A stretch of DNA of 64,000 nt from Proteles cristata cristata (taxonomy: Eukaryota; Chordata; Mammalia; Carnivora; Hyaenidae). The stretch covers positions 281,790 to 345,789 of the forward strand of contig JAESUZ010004139.1 in assembly GCA_017311185.1 (NCBI GenBank), in the 5' to 3' direction. The notes under the pieces are model-generated. The model ran no database searches, was not told the origin of the DNA, and was given only the letters and a program-made list of their open reading frames with translations. This document shows, piece after piece, positions 33,976-44,999 of this stretch (the stretch's first letter is position 1; the number at the start of each line of letters is the position of its first letter). The position numbers were made by a program, and so were the translations under genes.

Positions 33976-35340
33976 GGATTTCTCAGCTACAATAAATAGC
34001 CGGATGTGTGCAGTGCTGGTTGAAGAGCATGAAGACAGAGAGAGAGAAGACAGGGTGGGGATGAGGCAAAATTGGAAAGAGAATGAAGAGGCAGAAGGGA
34101 TAAGAAGCTTTTTCCAAAGAGTTAAAGGGTGGAGTATGTTTGGTTAGGTGAGAGAAGGATGCTGGTGTTATCCAGAGAAACTATACAGTCTAATTACTCC
34201 TTAGAGAAACAGATGAAAAGGTCAGGAGGTGTAGAATTTACATCTACAGAATGGACTAAATGTGATTGTTTAAGCACGCCGGTGACCAGAGGTAATCAGG
34301 TCAGTGTTCTGGGGGAAAAAACAAACAAACAAAAACAAAAAAAGGGAAAAGGGAGGAGAGCAGTTCTCAAGCAGGGATGGGCATGGTGTGATCCAATGCG
34401 TCCTGCGGGAGTTCTGCCTTGGCAGTTGTAGGGAGGCGAGTGGTGGTGCTCCACCTAGATTTTATGGGTCTGTAAATTCCCAGAGCCAGGGACTCAGCCA
34501 AAGTTTGTTGTGCTTTTCAACCCAGGCCAGTCCCAGCCTCCAAATCCCAAGCCAAGCGCCCCGCTAAAATTGCCGCAGGCAATCCCCTGGCAACCCCCTC
34601 AGGGCAATTCCAAGCTTCCTGCCTAGCTCTGGGGGTGGAGCCAGAAGCCCTGCTCCCTTCTCCTCTGGGGCAGGCTGGGAGGCCTGTGCAGGGCCGGGGG
34701 GCCTTGTCTGCCAGGCGCGCTGAGCCTGCTGGAGTGAGGAAATCGAGGTCCCTTGTGTCTTCACCCAAAACACAAATTTGCGGCCAAATCTCCCAATTTT
34801 TAGCTCTTTGCCTTCCCTCTAGAGTTCTAGCCAGCTAGGAGCATGGACGCCCGGTGCCTGCTTGTGCGGCTCAAGCCCACAAGGGGTTCAAGCCCACCAG
34901 GAGGCAATGGCGGTAGGCGCACAGCTTCTCCCACCCAGCCAGGAGCCAGCACAAAGCAGCAGTCCATGAGCGCAGCCCCTCCGGGGCGAGTTGGAGCATA
35001 GGGGGGCCTGGTGCGCAGGTATTTTGTGCGCAAGGTCTTTCTATGCCCCGAGCGGAGGTTTTTCCCCCCGAGCGCTAGTTTTTCTGTTTCGGACTCTCTT
35101 TTTCCACCTCTCAGTCCCTGCAGAGGGGGATCGCCCCGTCCCTCCAATCTCCAATCCAATCCTGGCCCGATTTTATCTTACCCAGTCCGCACTCACGCTA
35201 GAAGGCTTTCTCAGTGTAATCTCCATCCGTTTTCTCCCAATCTCTTGGGTTTTGTACAGTTTCCTATGGCTTCAGATCTTTTCCGTGTGAGGCATGGGCG
35301 CGAGCGCAAGTACGGAGCTCCCTACTACTCTGCCGTCTTG
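33976..35340 (-). mobile_element. L1 5'UTR, antisense: right arm of a palindrome
   Basis: Ends with the L1 5' terminus (rightward CTACTCTGCCGTCTTGC). It pairs with the left arm over about 1.36 kb at roughly 90% by eye. It also matches the 5'UTR at 46,220-47,373. Confidence 0.85.
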
Positions 35341-35344
35341 CCTA

Positions 35345-35960
35345 GTCCCCCCTATTTCTCCTTTATTTTAAATGGCAGCCTTGCTGGATAAAGAATTCTT
35401 GGCTGCATATTTTTCTGATTCAGCATGTTGAATGTATTTGAAAACTCTTTTCTAGTCTACCAAGTTTCTCTGTATAGCTCTGCTGCCAACCTGATCTATC
35501 TTCCTTTATAGGGTAAGGACTTTGTTCCCCTTGCTGCTTTCTTAATTTTTTCCTTTTCTGTGTATTTTCTGAATTTGACTGTGATATGCCTTATTGATGG
35601 TCAGTCTTTGTTGAATCTAATAGGAGTTCTCTGCGCTTCTTGGATTTTGATGTCTGTATCTTTCCCCAGATTAGGAAAATTTTCCACGATAATATGCCTA
35701 CATAAACATTCTGCTCCTTTTCCTCTCTTTTCATCTTCTGGGACTCCTTGATTCAGATGTTATTCCTATTTTGTACATCACTAAGTTCTCTACTTCTTGT
35801 ATTGTGTTCTTTTTCCTTTGTTTCCCTATTTTTTCCTGCTTAGTTATTCTCCAAAAATGTGTCTTCTATATTGCTGATTCACTGCTCTACTTAATCTGTT
35901 TTTTCCATCATGCATCCACTCAAGATTGCAGCTCGGTTATAGTAGTTTAATTTCATCCCG
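35345..35960 (-). mobile_element. L1 ORF1 C-terminal fragment, antisense
   Basis: Minus-strand frame containing MQPRILYPARLPFKI, comparable with MRPRILYPASLSFKI of the L1 at 41,251-47,373. Older and more degraded. It may be the interrupted other half of the L1 at 30,955-32,206. Confidence 0.65.
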
Positions 35961-36732
35961 ACTAGATGTTACTTTCTTTATCTCTGTAAGAAGGGAAAGG
36001 GATTCTTTTTTCTCAATGCATGCTACACCTGATGTGCTCTGTGTATGAATTCATCAAATAGCCAACTCCGTGTAAGATTTCAGAAGAGCTTCCATAGAAT
36101 GAAAGAGGCATATCTTAGCACAAAGTTTTGATCTTCCTTCCTACTTCCCTCCATTCCCACCTCCCTCCCTTCCTTCCTTCTCTCCTTTCCTCCCCCATTG
36201 CTTCCCTCCCTCCCTCCATCCCTCCAGCCTACCTACCTGTCTGCCTGCCTGCCTTCTTTCCTTTCTGTTTATTTCAGGATTTAAAAATAATCCTAGTACT
36301 AAACTTCACTGTGGATACTGGCTTTTTAAAAAGTGAGGGAAATAACGATTTAGTGCATTTTTAAATGTATTATCAATGGTCAAAACTGAATATGTCGAAT
36401 ATTCATTTAATGTAAACAGATTTTTCCCTCAAAAAAAGCTATTTATTTCGTGCTCTTTAACAGAAATTGTGAAGTACCATTACTTAAATAGGAAATTCTA
36501 ATTTTTCTTATTTTTAATCCTGTGAATTAATTATGCAAAATAAAATTATTGTGATTTCATTGGATAACTATTTTGGTATTTATCAGGAACTATAGGTTTT
36601 TACGAATAATATGTTTTGACAGCAAACTTAATTTCCTTTTTTTCTCCTCTTAGAACCTGAGAATATCAAAGTAAGAATTTAAGCGTTAGTTTTCTTGGCA
36701 ATATTTTCTCAGTATAGATGTTTTATGCCGCT
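35961..36732 (+). other. Upstream flank of copy B
   Basis: AT-rich, with a (TCCC/CCTT)n pyrimidine tract at about 36,130-36,260. A possible microexon is listed separately. This would correspond to sequence left of the window in copy A. Confidence 0.45.
36654..36670 (+). other. Candidate 17-bp microexon
   Basis: A very good acceptor (TTTCCTTTTTTTCTCCTCTTAG) lies 17 bp before a very good donor (AAA|GTAAGA). Tight pairing of two strong sites upstream of the copy-B exons suggests a microexon of the same gene. With no second copy in the window it cannot be tested here. Confidence 0.3.
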
Positions 36733-36936
36733 TTTTAAATGTTTATTTTGAGGGAGAGAGACAGAATGCGAGTGGGGGATGGACAGAGAGAGAGAGGGAG
36801 ACACAGAGTTCAAAGTGGGCTATAGGCTCCTACATATCACGACACAGCCCAATGGGAGGGTAGAACCCACAAACCATGAGATTATGACCTGAGCCAGAGT
36901 TGGACATTCAACCAGCTGAGCCCCCCAGGCACCTCT
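36733..36936 (-). mobile_element. SINE, antisense
   Basis: Full-length but with substitutions, ending CAGCTGAGCCCCCCAGGCAC. Confidence 0.88.
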
Positions 36937-37639
36937 TGATGTGCATTTTAATTCAACTAAGGATAACTATGGTGACTTCTGATGTCTAATTGACTGGTTA
37001 ACTCTTCAAAATCTTTCTCTTCCCTATTTGGAGCCTAAGTGACAATGTGGAGGGAGATGCCATCTCTGAAGAGAAGAGATCAGGAAGGAGGACCACATCA
37101 CCAGACTAGAGGGAATGAAATGAGTGTAATTTTACATACAAATGTTTAGGGAACAAGTGATGGTATGAGCTTGAGGTTTGGAGTAAGGACTTTGCCATGA
37201 CCTGGCTCCTGGTGAAATGTGAAGATGAGAAAACACTCTTTGAGTCTATCAAGGAGCCTAAGCTTAGAGAAGAAGCCAGCTCTTTCCAGAAAGGGTGTGT
37301 GTCACAAAAAAGCTTGAAACCATGGTTTTGAGTCTTAAGTAGAGGGATCTGTTCATGCTAGAGGAGAATGAGTGGAAACGAACTTGTTGCAAACGGGGGT
37401 AACGTATTCTGCAGGGGCCCCATAAACTGTGATGATTCTGTGGTGTTGTCTACTGAGAGCCAGGTGGCTGCCTGACATGTAGGAAGCCTTCAAAGGCTGG
37501 TGTTCATCACTGTGAGTGCAGCAGGGGTGGCGGTGAGAAGACGGAACTCAGGGCATAAGAGCTCTTACACTGGCCAACAGAAAAGAAGTTTGCACTTCGT
37601 GGTCAGATGAGAGAATGAATGCCTATTAGAGGAATCTAT
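36937..37639 (+). other. Unrecognised sequence upstream of copy B anchors
   Basis: Moderate GC, no known repeat. Probably part of the same duplicated segment, extending to a part of copy A that lies outside the window. Confidence 0.4.
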
Positions 37640-38239
37640 TCTTGAGCTTCCATGTGTTATCCACCCATAATTGGGTGCTTCGTGTGTGTTGAATAATACT
37701 CTTGTAAGGTTGGAGGTAACATTCTCATGTTGGGATGAAAAAATGTTTGTCTTCTAGGAATTGCCATTAATCCAATCCTCCAGCAACTACGTGTAAAGCT
37801 GAGATTGTACCCAAGTGTGTTTGAGTCCAAAGACCTTGTCCACCAGGGCCACCAGGCTGGGGTTTATGAAAGGCAATCTGTGAGCAGCAGGAAATCATCC
37901 AAGGCCTTTGGATAGTCAACAGTTTGAGCTTTTCTTATGTATAGGATTCCAAATAGCACCTGGGGGTATAAGTGGCTCAAACCAAGACTAAATGGTGGTT
38001 TTGTTTGCTTTTGTTTGTTTATTTGCAGGACCCTACTTATGTACTTTAATAATTGGAGGAGAGAAATGTAAGTTGACAGGATTCGATTTTTCTGTTTCAT
38101 CTTTGGTGCTGACATAAGTATTTGAAGTGACTGAATTTTCCAAGAAAGATGCTTCTAGATGGGAGAGGCATTAGAAGGTATTTTATGGTGTTTCTCCATT
38201 GTAGACAGTATTTTAAATATTACTCCCATTAAAATAAGT

Positions 38240-38465
38240 TTTTTTTTTAAATTTTAAAAATATTTTTATTTATTTCTAGGAGAGAGAGAGAGAGAGCGTG
38301 AGCAGGGGAGGGTCAGAGAGAGGGAGACACAGACTCTGACATAGGCTCCAGGCTCTGAGGTGGCAGTCAACACAGAGCCCAACGCGGGGCTCGAACCCAC
38401 GAACCACGAGATCATGACCTAAGCGAAAGTTGAACGCTTAACCGACTAAGCCACCCAGGCGCCCC
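38240..38465 (-). mobile_element. Young felid SINE, antisense
   Basis: Ends ACTAAGCCACCCAGGCGCCC with GGCAGTCAACACAGAGCCC, so it belongs to the young group. AAAATAAG and GAAATAAG flank it. Confidence 0.93.
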
Positions 38466-38660
38466 TGAAATAAGGTTTTCTTAACCGTGCTATAACTTGA
38501 TTTCCTCAGGCACAATGGGAAAACTAAAATGTTAGTTACACCCACCTGTCAGATCATGTCTGTGCTGCTAATACGCTGGGATTATTTGATGTCACTGGTT
38601 TGGTAACAACCTTAGAAAAAGTTTTATCTCCTCTTAGTTTACAGCGAATAACTGACAAGA

Positions 38661-38988
38661 TCAATACTCTTATTTTTTTAATGTTTATTTCTGAGAGGGA
38701 GGGAGGGGGGAGAGAGAGAGAGACAGAGACAGAGACACGGAGATGGAGAAAGAGAACGAACAGAGGAGGAGCAATGAGAGAGAGGGAGACACAGAATATG
38801 AATCAGGCTCCAAGCTCTGAGCTGTCAGCAGAGAGCATGATGCAGGGCTTAAACTCACAAACTGTGAGATCATGACCTGAGCTGAAGTTGGTCGCTTCAC
38901 CGACTGAGCCACCCAGGCACCCTTACACTTTTAAGAATGAAAACAGAGAAATTTACATGTTGAAGAAATATCCATTTGGGAACAGAAG
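38661..38988 (+). pseudogene. E1 (copy B): exon split by a SINE
   Basis: Upstream sequence aligns with the intron before copy-A E1 (GTCACTGGTTTGGTAAC here, TTTACTGGTTTTGGTAC there). The exon start (ATCAATACTCTTA) is separated from its end (AAATATCCATTTGGGAACAG) by a 250-bp SINE. The donor GTACCA is present, unlike the GC in copy A. The insertion destroys the reading frame. Confidence 0.5.
38672..38922 (-). mobile_element. SINE inserted in E1 of copy B
   Basis: Ends CACCGACTGAGCCACCCAGG. The GAGA-rich tail region is expanded (about 38,690-38,760). A loose repeat, TACTCTTA against TACACTTTTA, may be the target duplication. Confidence 0.92.
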
Positions 38989-39211
38989 GTACCACTGCCC
39001 TTTCAATATTCTTTTGTGATTTCATTTTGGTTATTTCTACTCTGGTAGATCATCCTACGGACCTATTTCATGTGTTCTATAAACAGTACGAATTCAAGAC
39101 ACGCTTCACAAATGCAAAGAGCTACCTCTTTATTTGTGAAAGGAGTCACACATTAGAAGACAGGTTTATCTAGCACTATGCTTTTTTTTTTTAATCTGAT
39201 TGTTTTCATAG

Positions 39212-39250
39212 AAGAATGAATTAAAGAAATGTCTTCAGGAAACTAAGAAA
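39212..39250 (+). pseudogene. E2 (copy B): 39-bp coiled-coil exon
   Basis: Acceptor CTGATTGTTTTCATAG and consensus donor AAA|GTAAGT bound exactly 13 codons, KNELKKCLQETKK, a typical helical heptad segment. The sequence is open and splice-competent on its own, better preserved than copy-A E2 at 2,134. Confidence 0.5.
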
Positions 39251-39427
39251 GTAAGTTTCTTTCTGATGTAGCTCTTAAATCGAAGGTAAGAATCCCTTCT
39301 TTGCCTGGATTGCATTCTAACAACACAAGTAAATATGACGAATTATTATTACTCATTCAACATGTTTTGTTGAAGGAGAACATCAAAATAGTTGAGCACT
39401 TTAATGAATTAAAAAGTTTCTTTAGTG

Positions 39428-39625
39428 CTTATTTATTAAGAGACAGAGACAGAGAACAAGCAGGGGAGGGAGGGGGCAAAGAGAGAGGGAGACACAGAAT
39501 CCAAAACAGGTTCTGGGCTCTGAACTATCAGCACAGAGCCCAACGCAGGTCTCAAACTCACAAACCATGAGATGACGACCTGAGCTGAAGTCGGATGCTT
39601 AACCGACTTAGGTACCCAGGTGACC
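39428..39625 (-). mobile_element. SINE, antisense
   Basis: Ends CCGACTTAGGTACCCAGGTG. The flanks TTTAATGAATTAAAA and TTTAATGAAATTTTA form the target duplication. The empty site is visible in copy A near 2,755. Confidence 0.9.
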
Positions 39626-40061
39626 AATTTAATGAAATTTTAAATGACACCCTTGAAAGTGAATGAGCTACCTTGCAGTCTCAAAGAGAGAGAGAGGCAT
39701 GTCAAGAATTAGAAAGTGGTAAGAGTTGGCTGCTGAGTTTTACTGTGATTTGGCTTTGGAGGCTTTTTGTTCATTGGGTGGGTGAGCACAACATATTCTC
39801 TTGCTGTTTACCAAAGTAGAGAGTAGGCCTCTGGGAACCAAACCTCTTTCTGAACAATGAGCTAGAATTTCACTAGGACCACCATGATGAGTTTTGTTAT
39901 TTCAAGGACTAGGAGTTACCTTTTGTTTTCAGAACTAGGTAATTATCACATCATTCAGCTCTGCCCTCTAAGATAGTAGAAAATCCCCAAATATAGTTGA
40001 GAGAGAAAGGGTGATAGCCAAAGTATATAATCCTTTCCTTTAAAAAAATTTTAAGTTATTC

Positions 40062-40290
40062 TCTTTCTTTCTTTCTTTCTTTTTCTTTTTTTTTCCCTTC
40101 CTTCCTTCCTTCCTTCCTTCCTTCCTTCCTTCCTTCCTTCCTTCCTTCCTTCGACAGAGGAGTAGAGGGAAAGAGGGAGAATCGTACGCAAGATCCATGC
40201 TCAGTGTGGAGCCCAACACAGGTCTGGATCCCATGATCCTGGAATGATGACCCCCAAATCAAGAGCCTTCTCTTAATGCTGGACAGTGAA
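40062..40290 (-). mobile_element. Older CAN-type SINE with expanded tail
   Basis: CCATGCTCAGTGTGGAGCCC and GGATCCCATGATCC are the older carnivore SINE body in antisense. Its poly-pyrimidine end has grown into (CTTT)n and (CCTT)n. Confidence 0.8.
40066..40152. repeat. (CTTT)n/(CCTT)n microsatellite
   Basis: CTTT units, then about 14 CCTT units. The basic open frames across it are artefacts. Confidence 0.95.
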
Positions 40291-40475
40291 TTTTCAACAT
40301 GAATTGGGGAAATAAATACACACATATACACATATGTATTTTATATATATATATAAATATATGTATACCACTAAGAATGCCATTTATGAGCTGTTAGACA
40401 TGATCTATTTTCCACCATCTTTGTCTTCTAGTTTTTTCTTCTTCATTTTTTTATTTTTTATTTTTATTTTTATTT

Positions 40476-40685
40476 TTTTAAATGTTTTTATTTATTTCTA
40501 GGAGAGAGAGAGACAGCACGAGCAGGGGAGGGTCAGAGAGAGAGGGAGTCACAGACTGAAACAGGCTCCAGGCTCGGAGCTGGCAGTCAGCACAGAGCCC
40601 GACGCGGGGCTCGAACCCACGAACCGCGAGATCATGACCTAAGCGAAAGTCGGACGCTTAACCGACTAAGCCACCCAGGCGCCCC
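40476..40685 (-). mobile_element. Young felid SINE, antisense
   Basis: Near-consensus, ending CTAAGCCACCCAGGCGCCCC, with GGCAGTCAGCACAGAGCCCG. Confidence 0.95.
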
Positions 40686-40689
40686 TCAT

Positions 40690-41250
40690 TTTTTAATTTT
40701 TTAAATAGTTTATTGTCAAGTTGGTTTCCGTATAACACCCAGTGCTCATCCCCACAAGTGCCCTCCTCCATGCCCATCACCCCACTTCACCTCTCCCCCA
40801 CCTCCATCAGCCCTCCGTTCTCAGCTATCAAGAGTCTCTCATGGTTTGCCTTCCTACCTCTCCCCAATTATTTTTCCCCTTCTTCTCCCTCATGGTCCTC
40901 CATTAGCTTCCTCCTATTCCACCTATATGTGTAAACATATGGTATCTGTCCTCCTCTGCCTGACTTATTTCGCTCAGCATAACACCCTCAAGGTCCATCC
41001 ATGTTGCTACACATGGCCAAATTTCATTGTTTCTCATTGCCATGTGGTATTCCATTGTATAAATATACCACATCTTTTTGATACATTCGTCAGTTGATGG
41101 ATACTTAGGTTGTTTCCATGTTTTGGCTACTGTTGAGAGTGCTGCTATGAACATTGGGGTACATGTGCCCCTATGAAACAGCACTCCTGTATCCCTTGGG
41201 AAAATTCCTAGCAGTGCCACTGCTGGGTCATACGAGAGCTCTATTCTTAA
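40690..41250 (-). mobile_element. Host L1, 3' part, antisense
   Basis: 3'UTR and ORF2 C-terminus. Interrupted at 41,250 by a full-length L1 and resumes at 47,384. TATTCTTAATT here against TATTGTTAATT at 47,384-47,394 is the target duplication of the inserted element. Confidence 0.88.
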
Positions 41251-41579
41251 TTTTTTTTTGTCTTTTTTTTTTTGACATGGATATATTTTATTTTTTTATT
41301 TTTTATTTTTTTTACAAATAGTTTATTGTCAAATTAGTTTCCACATAACACTCAGTGCTCATCCCCACAAGTGTCCTCCTCCATGCCCATCCTCCCATCC
41401 CCCCCACATCCATCAGTCCTCAGTTTTTGTCAGCATTCAAGAGTCTCTCATGGTTTGCCTCTCTTCCTTTCCCCCACCATTTCCCCCCTTCTTCCCCTTG
41501 TTCCTCCGTCAAGTTCCTCCTAATCCTCCTATACGTGCACACATATGATATTTGTCCTTCTCTGCCTGACTTATTTCGC

Positions 41580-44500
41580 TCAGCATAACACCTCAAGGTC
41601 CATCCATGTTGCTACACATGGCCAGATTTCATTGTTTCTCATTGCCATGTAGTATTCCATGCTATAGATAAACCACATCTTCTTGATCCATTCATTTGTT
41701 AATGGACACTTCGGCTCTTTCCATGTTTTAGCTATTGTGGAGAGTGCTGCTATGAACATTGGGGTACATGTGCTCCTATGCCTCAGCATTTCTGTATCCT
41801 TTGGGTAAATTCCCAGCAGCGCTATTGCTGGGTCATAGGGGAGTTCTATTGTTAGTTTCCTGAGGAACCTCCACACTGTTTTCCAGAAGGGCTGTACCAG
41901 TTTACATTCCCACCAACAGTGTAGGAGGGTGCCTGTTTCTCCACATCCTCGCCAGCATCTAGAGTTCTCTGATATGCTCATTTTAGCCACTCTGACTGGC
42001 ATGAGGTGGTATCTCAGTGTGTTTTTGGTGTGTATTTCCCTGATGAGGAGGGATGCTGAGCATCGTTTCATGTGTCTGTTGGCCATCTGGATGTCCTCTT
42101 TGGAGAAGTGTCTGTTTATATCTTCTGCCCATTTCTTCACTGGGTTGTTTGTTTTTCAGATGTGGAGTTCGGTGAGTTCCTTATAGATTCTGGATATTAA
42201 CCCTTTATCTGATATGTCATTTGCAACTATCTTTTCCCATTCCGTTGGTTGCCTATTAGTTTTCTGGGTTGTTTCCTTGGCTGTGCAGAAGCTTTTAATC
42301 TTGATGAGGTCCCAATCATTTATTTTTGCTCTTGATTCCCTTGCTTTTGGGGATGTGTCGAGTAAGAAGTTGCTACGGTGGAGGTCAAGGAGGTTGTTTC
42401 CTGCTTTCTCCTCTAGGGTGTTGATAGTTTCCTGTCTCACATTCAGGTCCTTTATCCATTTTGAGTTTACTTTTGTGCATGGTGTGAGAAAATGATCTAG
42501 TTTCATTCTTCTGCATGTTGCTGTCCAGTTCTCCCAACACCATCTGTTAAAAAGGCTGTCTTTTTTCCATTGGATATGCTTTCCTGCTTTGTCAAACATT
42601 AGTTGGCTGTATACTTTTGGGTCCACTTCTGAGTTCTCAATTCTGTTCCATTGGTCAATGTGTCTGTTTTTGTGCCAATACCATACTGTCTTGATGATGA
42701 CAGCTTTGTAGTAGAGGCTAAAGTCTGGGATGGTGATCCCTCCCTTTTTGGTTTTATTTTTCAGTATTACTTGGCTATTCGGGGTCTTTTATGGTTCCAT
42801 ACAAATTTTTGGATAGTTTGTTCTAGTTTTGAGAAGTATGCTGGTGCAATTTTGATTGGAATTGCATTGAATGTGTAGAGTGCCTTAGGTAGTAATGACA
42901 TCTTAACTATATTATTCTTCCTATCCGTGAGCATGGAATGTTTTTCCATTTCTTTGTGTCTTCTTCAATTTCCTTCATAAGTTTTCTATAGTTTTCATCA
43001 TACAGATCTCTTGTATCCTTGGTTAGGTTTATTCCAAGGTATTTTATGGTTTTTTGTGCAATTGTGAATGGGATCAGTTTCTTGATTTCTTTCTGTTGCT
43101 TCATTGTTGGTGTATAAAAATGCAACCGATTTCTGTACGTTGATTTTGTACCCTGCAACTTGGCTGAATTCTTGGATCAGTTCTAGTAGGCTTCTGGTGG
43201 AGTCTGTCGGGTTTTCTATGTCGAGTATCATGTCATCTGTGAAGAGTTAAAGTTTGACTTCCTCTTTGCTGATTCTGATGCCTTTGATTTCCTTTTGTTG
43301 TCTGATGGCTGATGCTAGGACTTCCAGCACTGTGTTAAACAACAGTGGTGAGAGTGGACATCCCTGTCGTGTTCCTGATCTCATGGAGAAAGCTCTCAGT
43401 TTTTCCCCGTTGAGGATGATGTTAGCTGAAGGCTTGTCATAGATGGCTTTGATGATGTTTAAGTAGGTTCCTTCTATCCCAACTTTGTCTAGAGTCTTAT
43501 TAAGAAGGGATGCTGTATTTTGTCAAATGCTTTTTCTGCATCTATTGACAGAATCATATGGTTTTTGTCTTTTCTTTTATTGATATGATGTATCACATTG
43601 ATTGATTTGCGAATGTTGAACCAGCCCTGTAACCCAGGAATGAATCATAATTTAGTCTCTTTGGGTGCTCTCTCTTTTCTTTTTGATAAGCCTGGCTAGA
43701 GGTTTGTCAATTTTGTTTACTTTTTCAAAAAACCAAATCTTGGTTTCATGGATCTGTTCAATTGTTTCTTTGGTCTCTATTTTGTTTATTTCTGCTCTAA
43801 TTTTTACTATTTCTCTTCTTCTACTGGGTTTAGGGCATTCTTGTTGCTCTGCCTCTAGTTCCTTTAGGTGAGCTGTTAGATTTTGACCTTGCGCTTTTTC
43901 TAATCTCTTGAAAGAGGCCTGGAGAGCAGTGTTTTTTCCTCTTAGGACTGCCTTTGCCGCTTCCCATAGATTTTGAATTGTTGTGTTTTCATTTTCATTT
44001 GTTTCCATATATTTTTTAATTTCCTCTCTAATTGCGTGATTGGCCCATTCATTCTTTAGAAGGTGTTCTTTAACCTCCATGTTTTTAGAGGTTTTCCAGA
44101 CTTCTTCCTGTGATTGATTTCAAGTTTCAAAGCATTATGATCTGACAGTGTGCATGGTATGATCTCTATTCTTTTATATTTATTGAGGGCTGCTTTATGT
44201 CCCAGTATGTGATCTATCTAGGAGAATGTGCCATGCACACTTGAGAAAAAAGTAAATTCTCTGGCCTCAGGATGTAAAGTTCTAAATATATCTGTCAGAT
44301 CCATCTGGTCCAATGTGTCTTTCAAGTCCATTATTTCTTTAGTGATTTTCTGTGTGGTTGACCTATCCATTGCTGTAAGTGGAGTATTGAAGTCCCCTGC
44401 TATTAGCACATTCTTATCTATGAGGCTGTTTCTGTTTGTTATTAATTGTTTTAAATATTTAGGTACTCCCATATTCGGTGCATCGACATTTATGATTGTT

Positions 44501-44990
44501 AGTTCTTCCTGATGGGTAGACCCTGTAATTATTATGTAATGCCCTTCTTCATCTCTTGTTATTGTCTTTAATTTAAAGTCCAGTTTGTCTGATATAATTA
44601 TAGCTACTCTGGCTTTCATTGATTTCCAGTAGCATGATATATATTTCTCCATCCCCTTACATTTAATATGAAGGTATCTTCCAGTCTAAAATGCATTTCT
44701 TGTAGAGAGCATATAGATGGATTACGTTTTTTTATCCATTCTCCTATGCTATGTGTTTTGATTGGAGCATTCAGCCCATTTACATTCAGTGTTATTATTG
44801 AAATATGTGGGTTTAGAGTCTTTGTATCTTTTGTAGGGTTCATGTTTGTGGTGGTGTCTCTGGTATCTTTGTTCCTTGCAACCTTTCCTTCAGAGCATCC
44901 CCTCAGGATTTCTTGTAGGGCTGGCTTCATGGTGACAAATTCTTTCAATTTCTGTTTATTTGGTAAGGTTTTTATCTCTCCTTCTATTTT
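41580..44990 (-). pseudogene. L1 ORF2 (endonuclease/reverse transcriptase), broken
   Basis: Begins MNPTKDTKTLNPHISIITLN near 44,990, the usual ORF2 start into the endonuclease domain. Pieces follow at 44,218-44,652 (endonuclease) and 43,652-44,080 (linker). At 42,998-43,260 a reverse-transcriptase core keeps the aspartate pair as FTDD, with an in-frame TAA just before it. The last pieces are 42,156-42,626 and 41,580-42,140 (C-terminus with [19 protein letters not shown]). The frame changes between pieces. The linker joins the core with several hundred bases missing. Confidence 0.85.
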
Positions 44991-44999
44991 GAATGACAG

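Noticed and set aside
32213..35391. Mirror-image open frames of 100-126 codons
   Set aside because: They are the same L1 5'UTR read in both palindrome arms, not a conserved protein pair.
40040..40331. Basic repeat protein (KEGR repeats)
   Set aside because: Direct translation of the (CCTT)n microsatellite and SINE tail.
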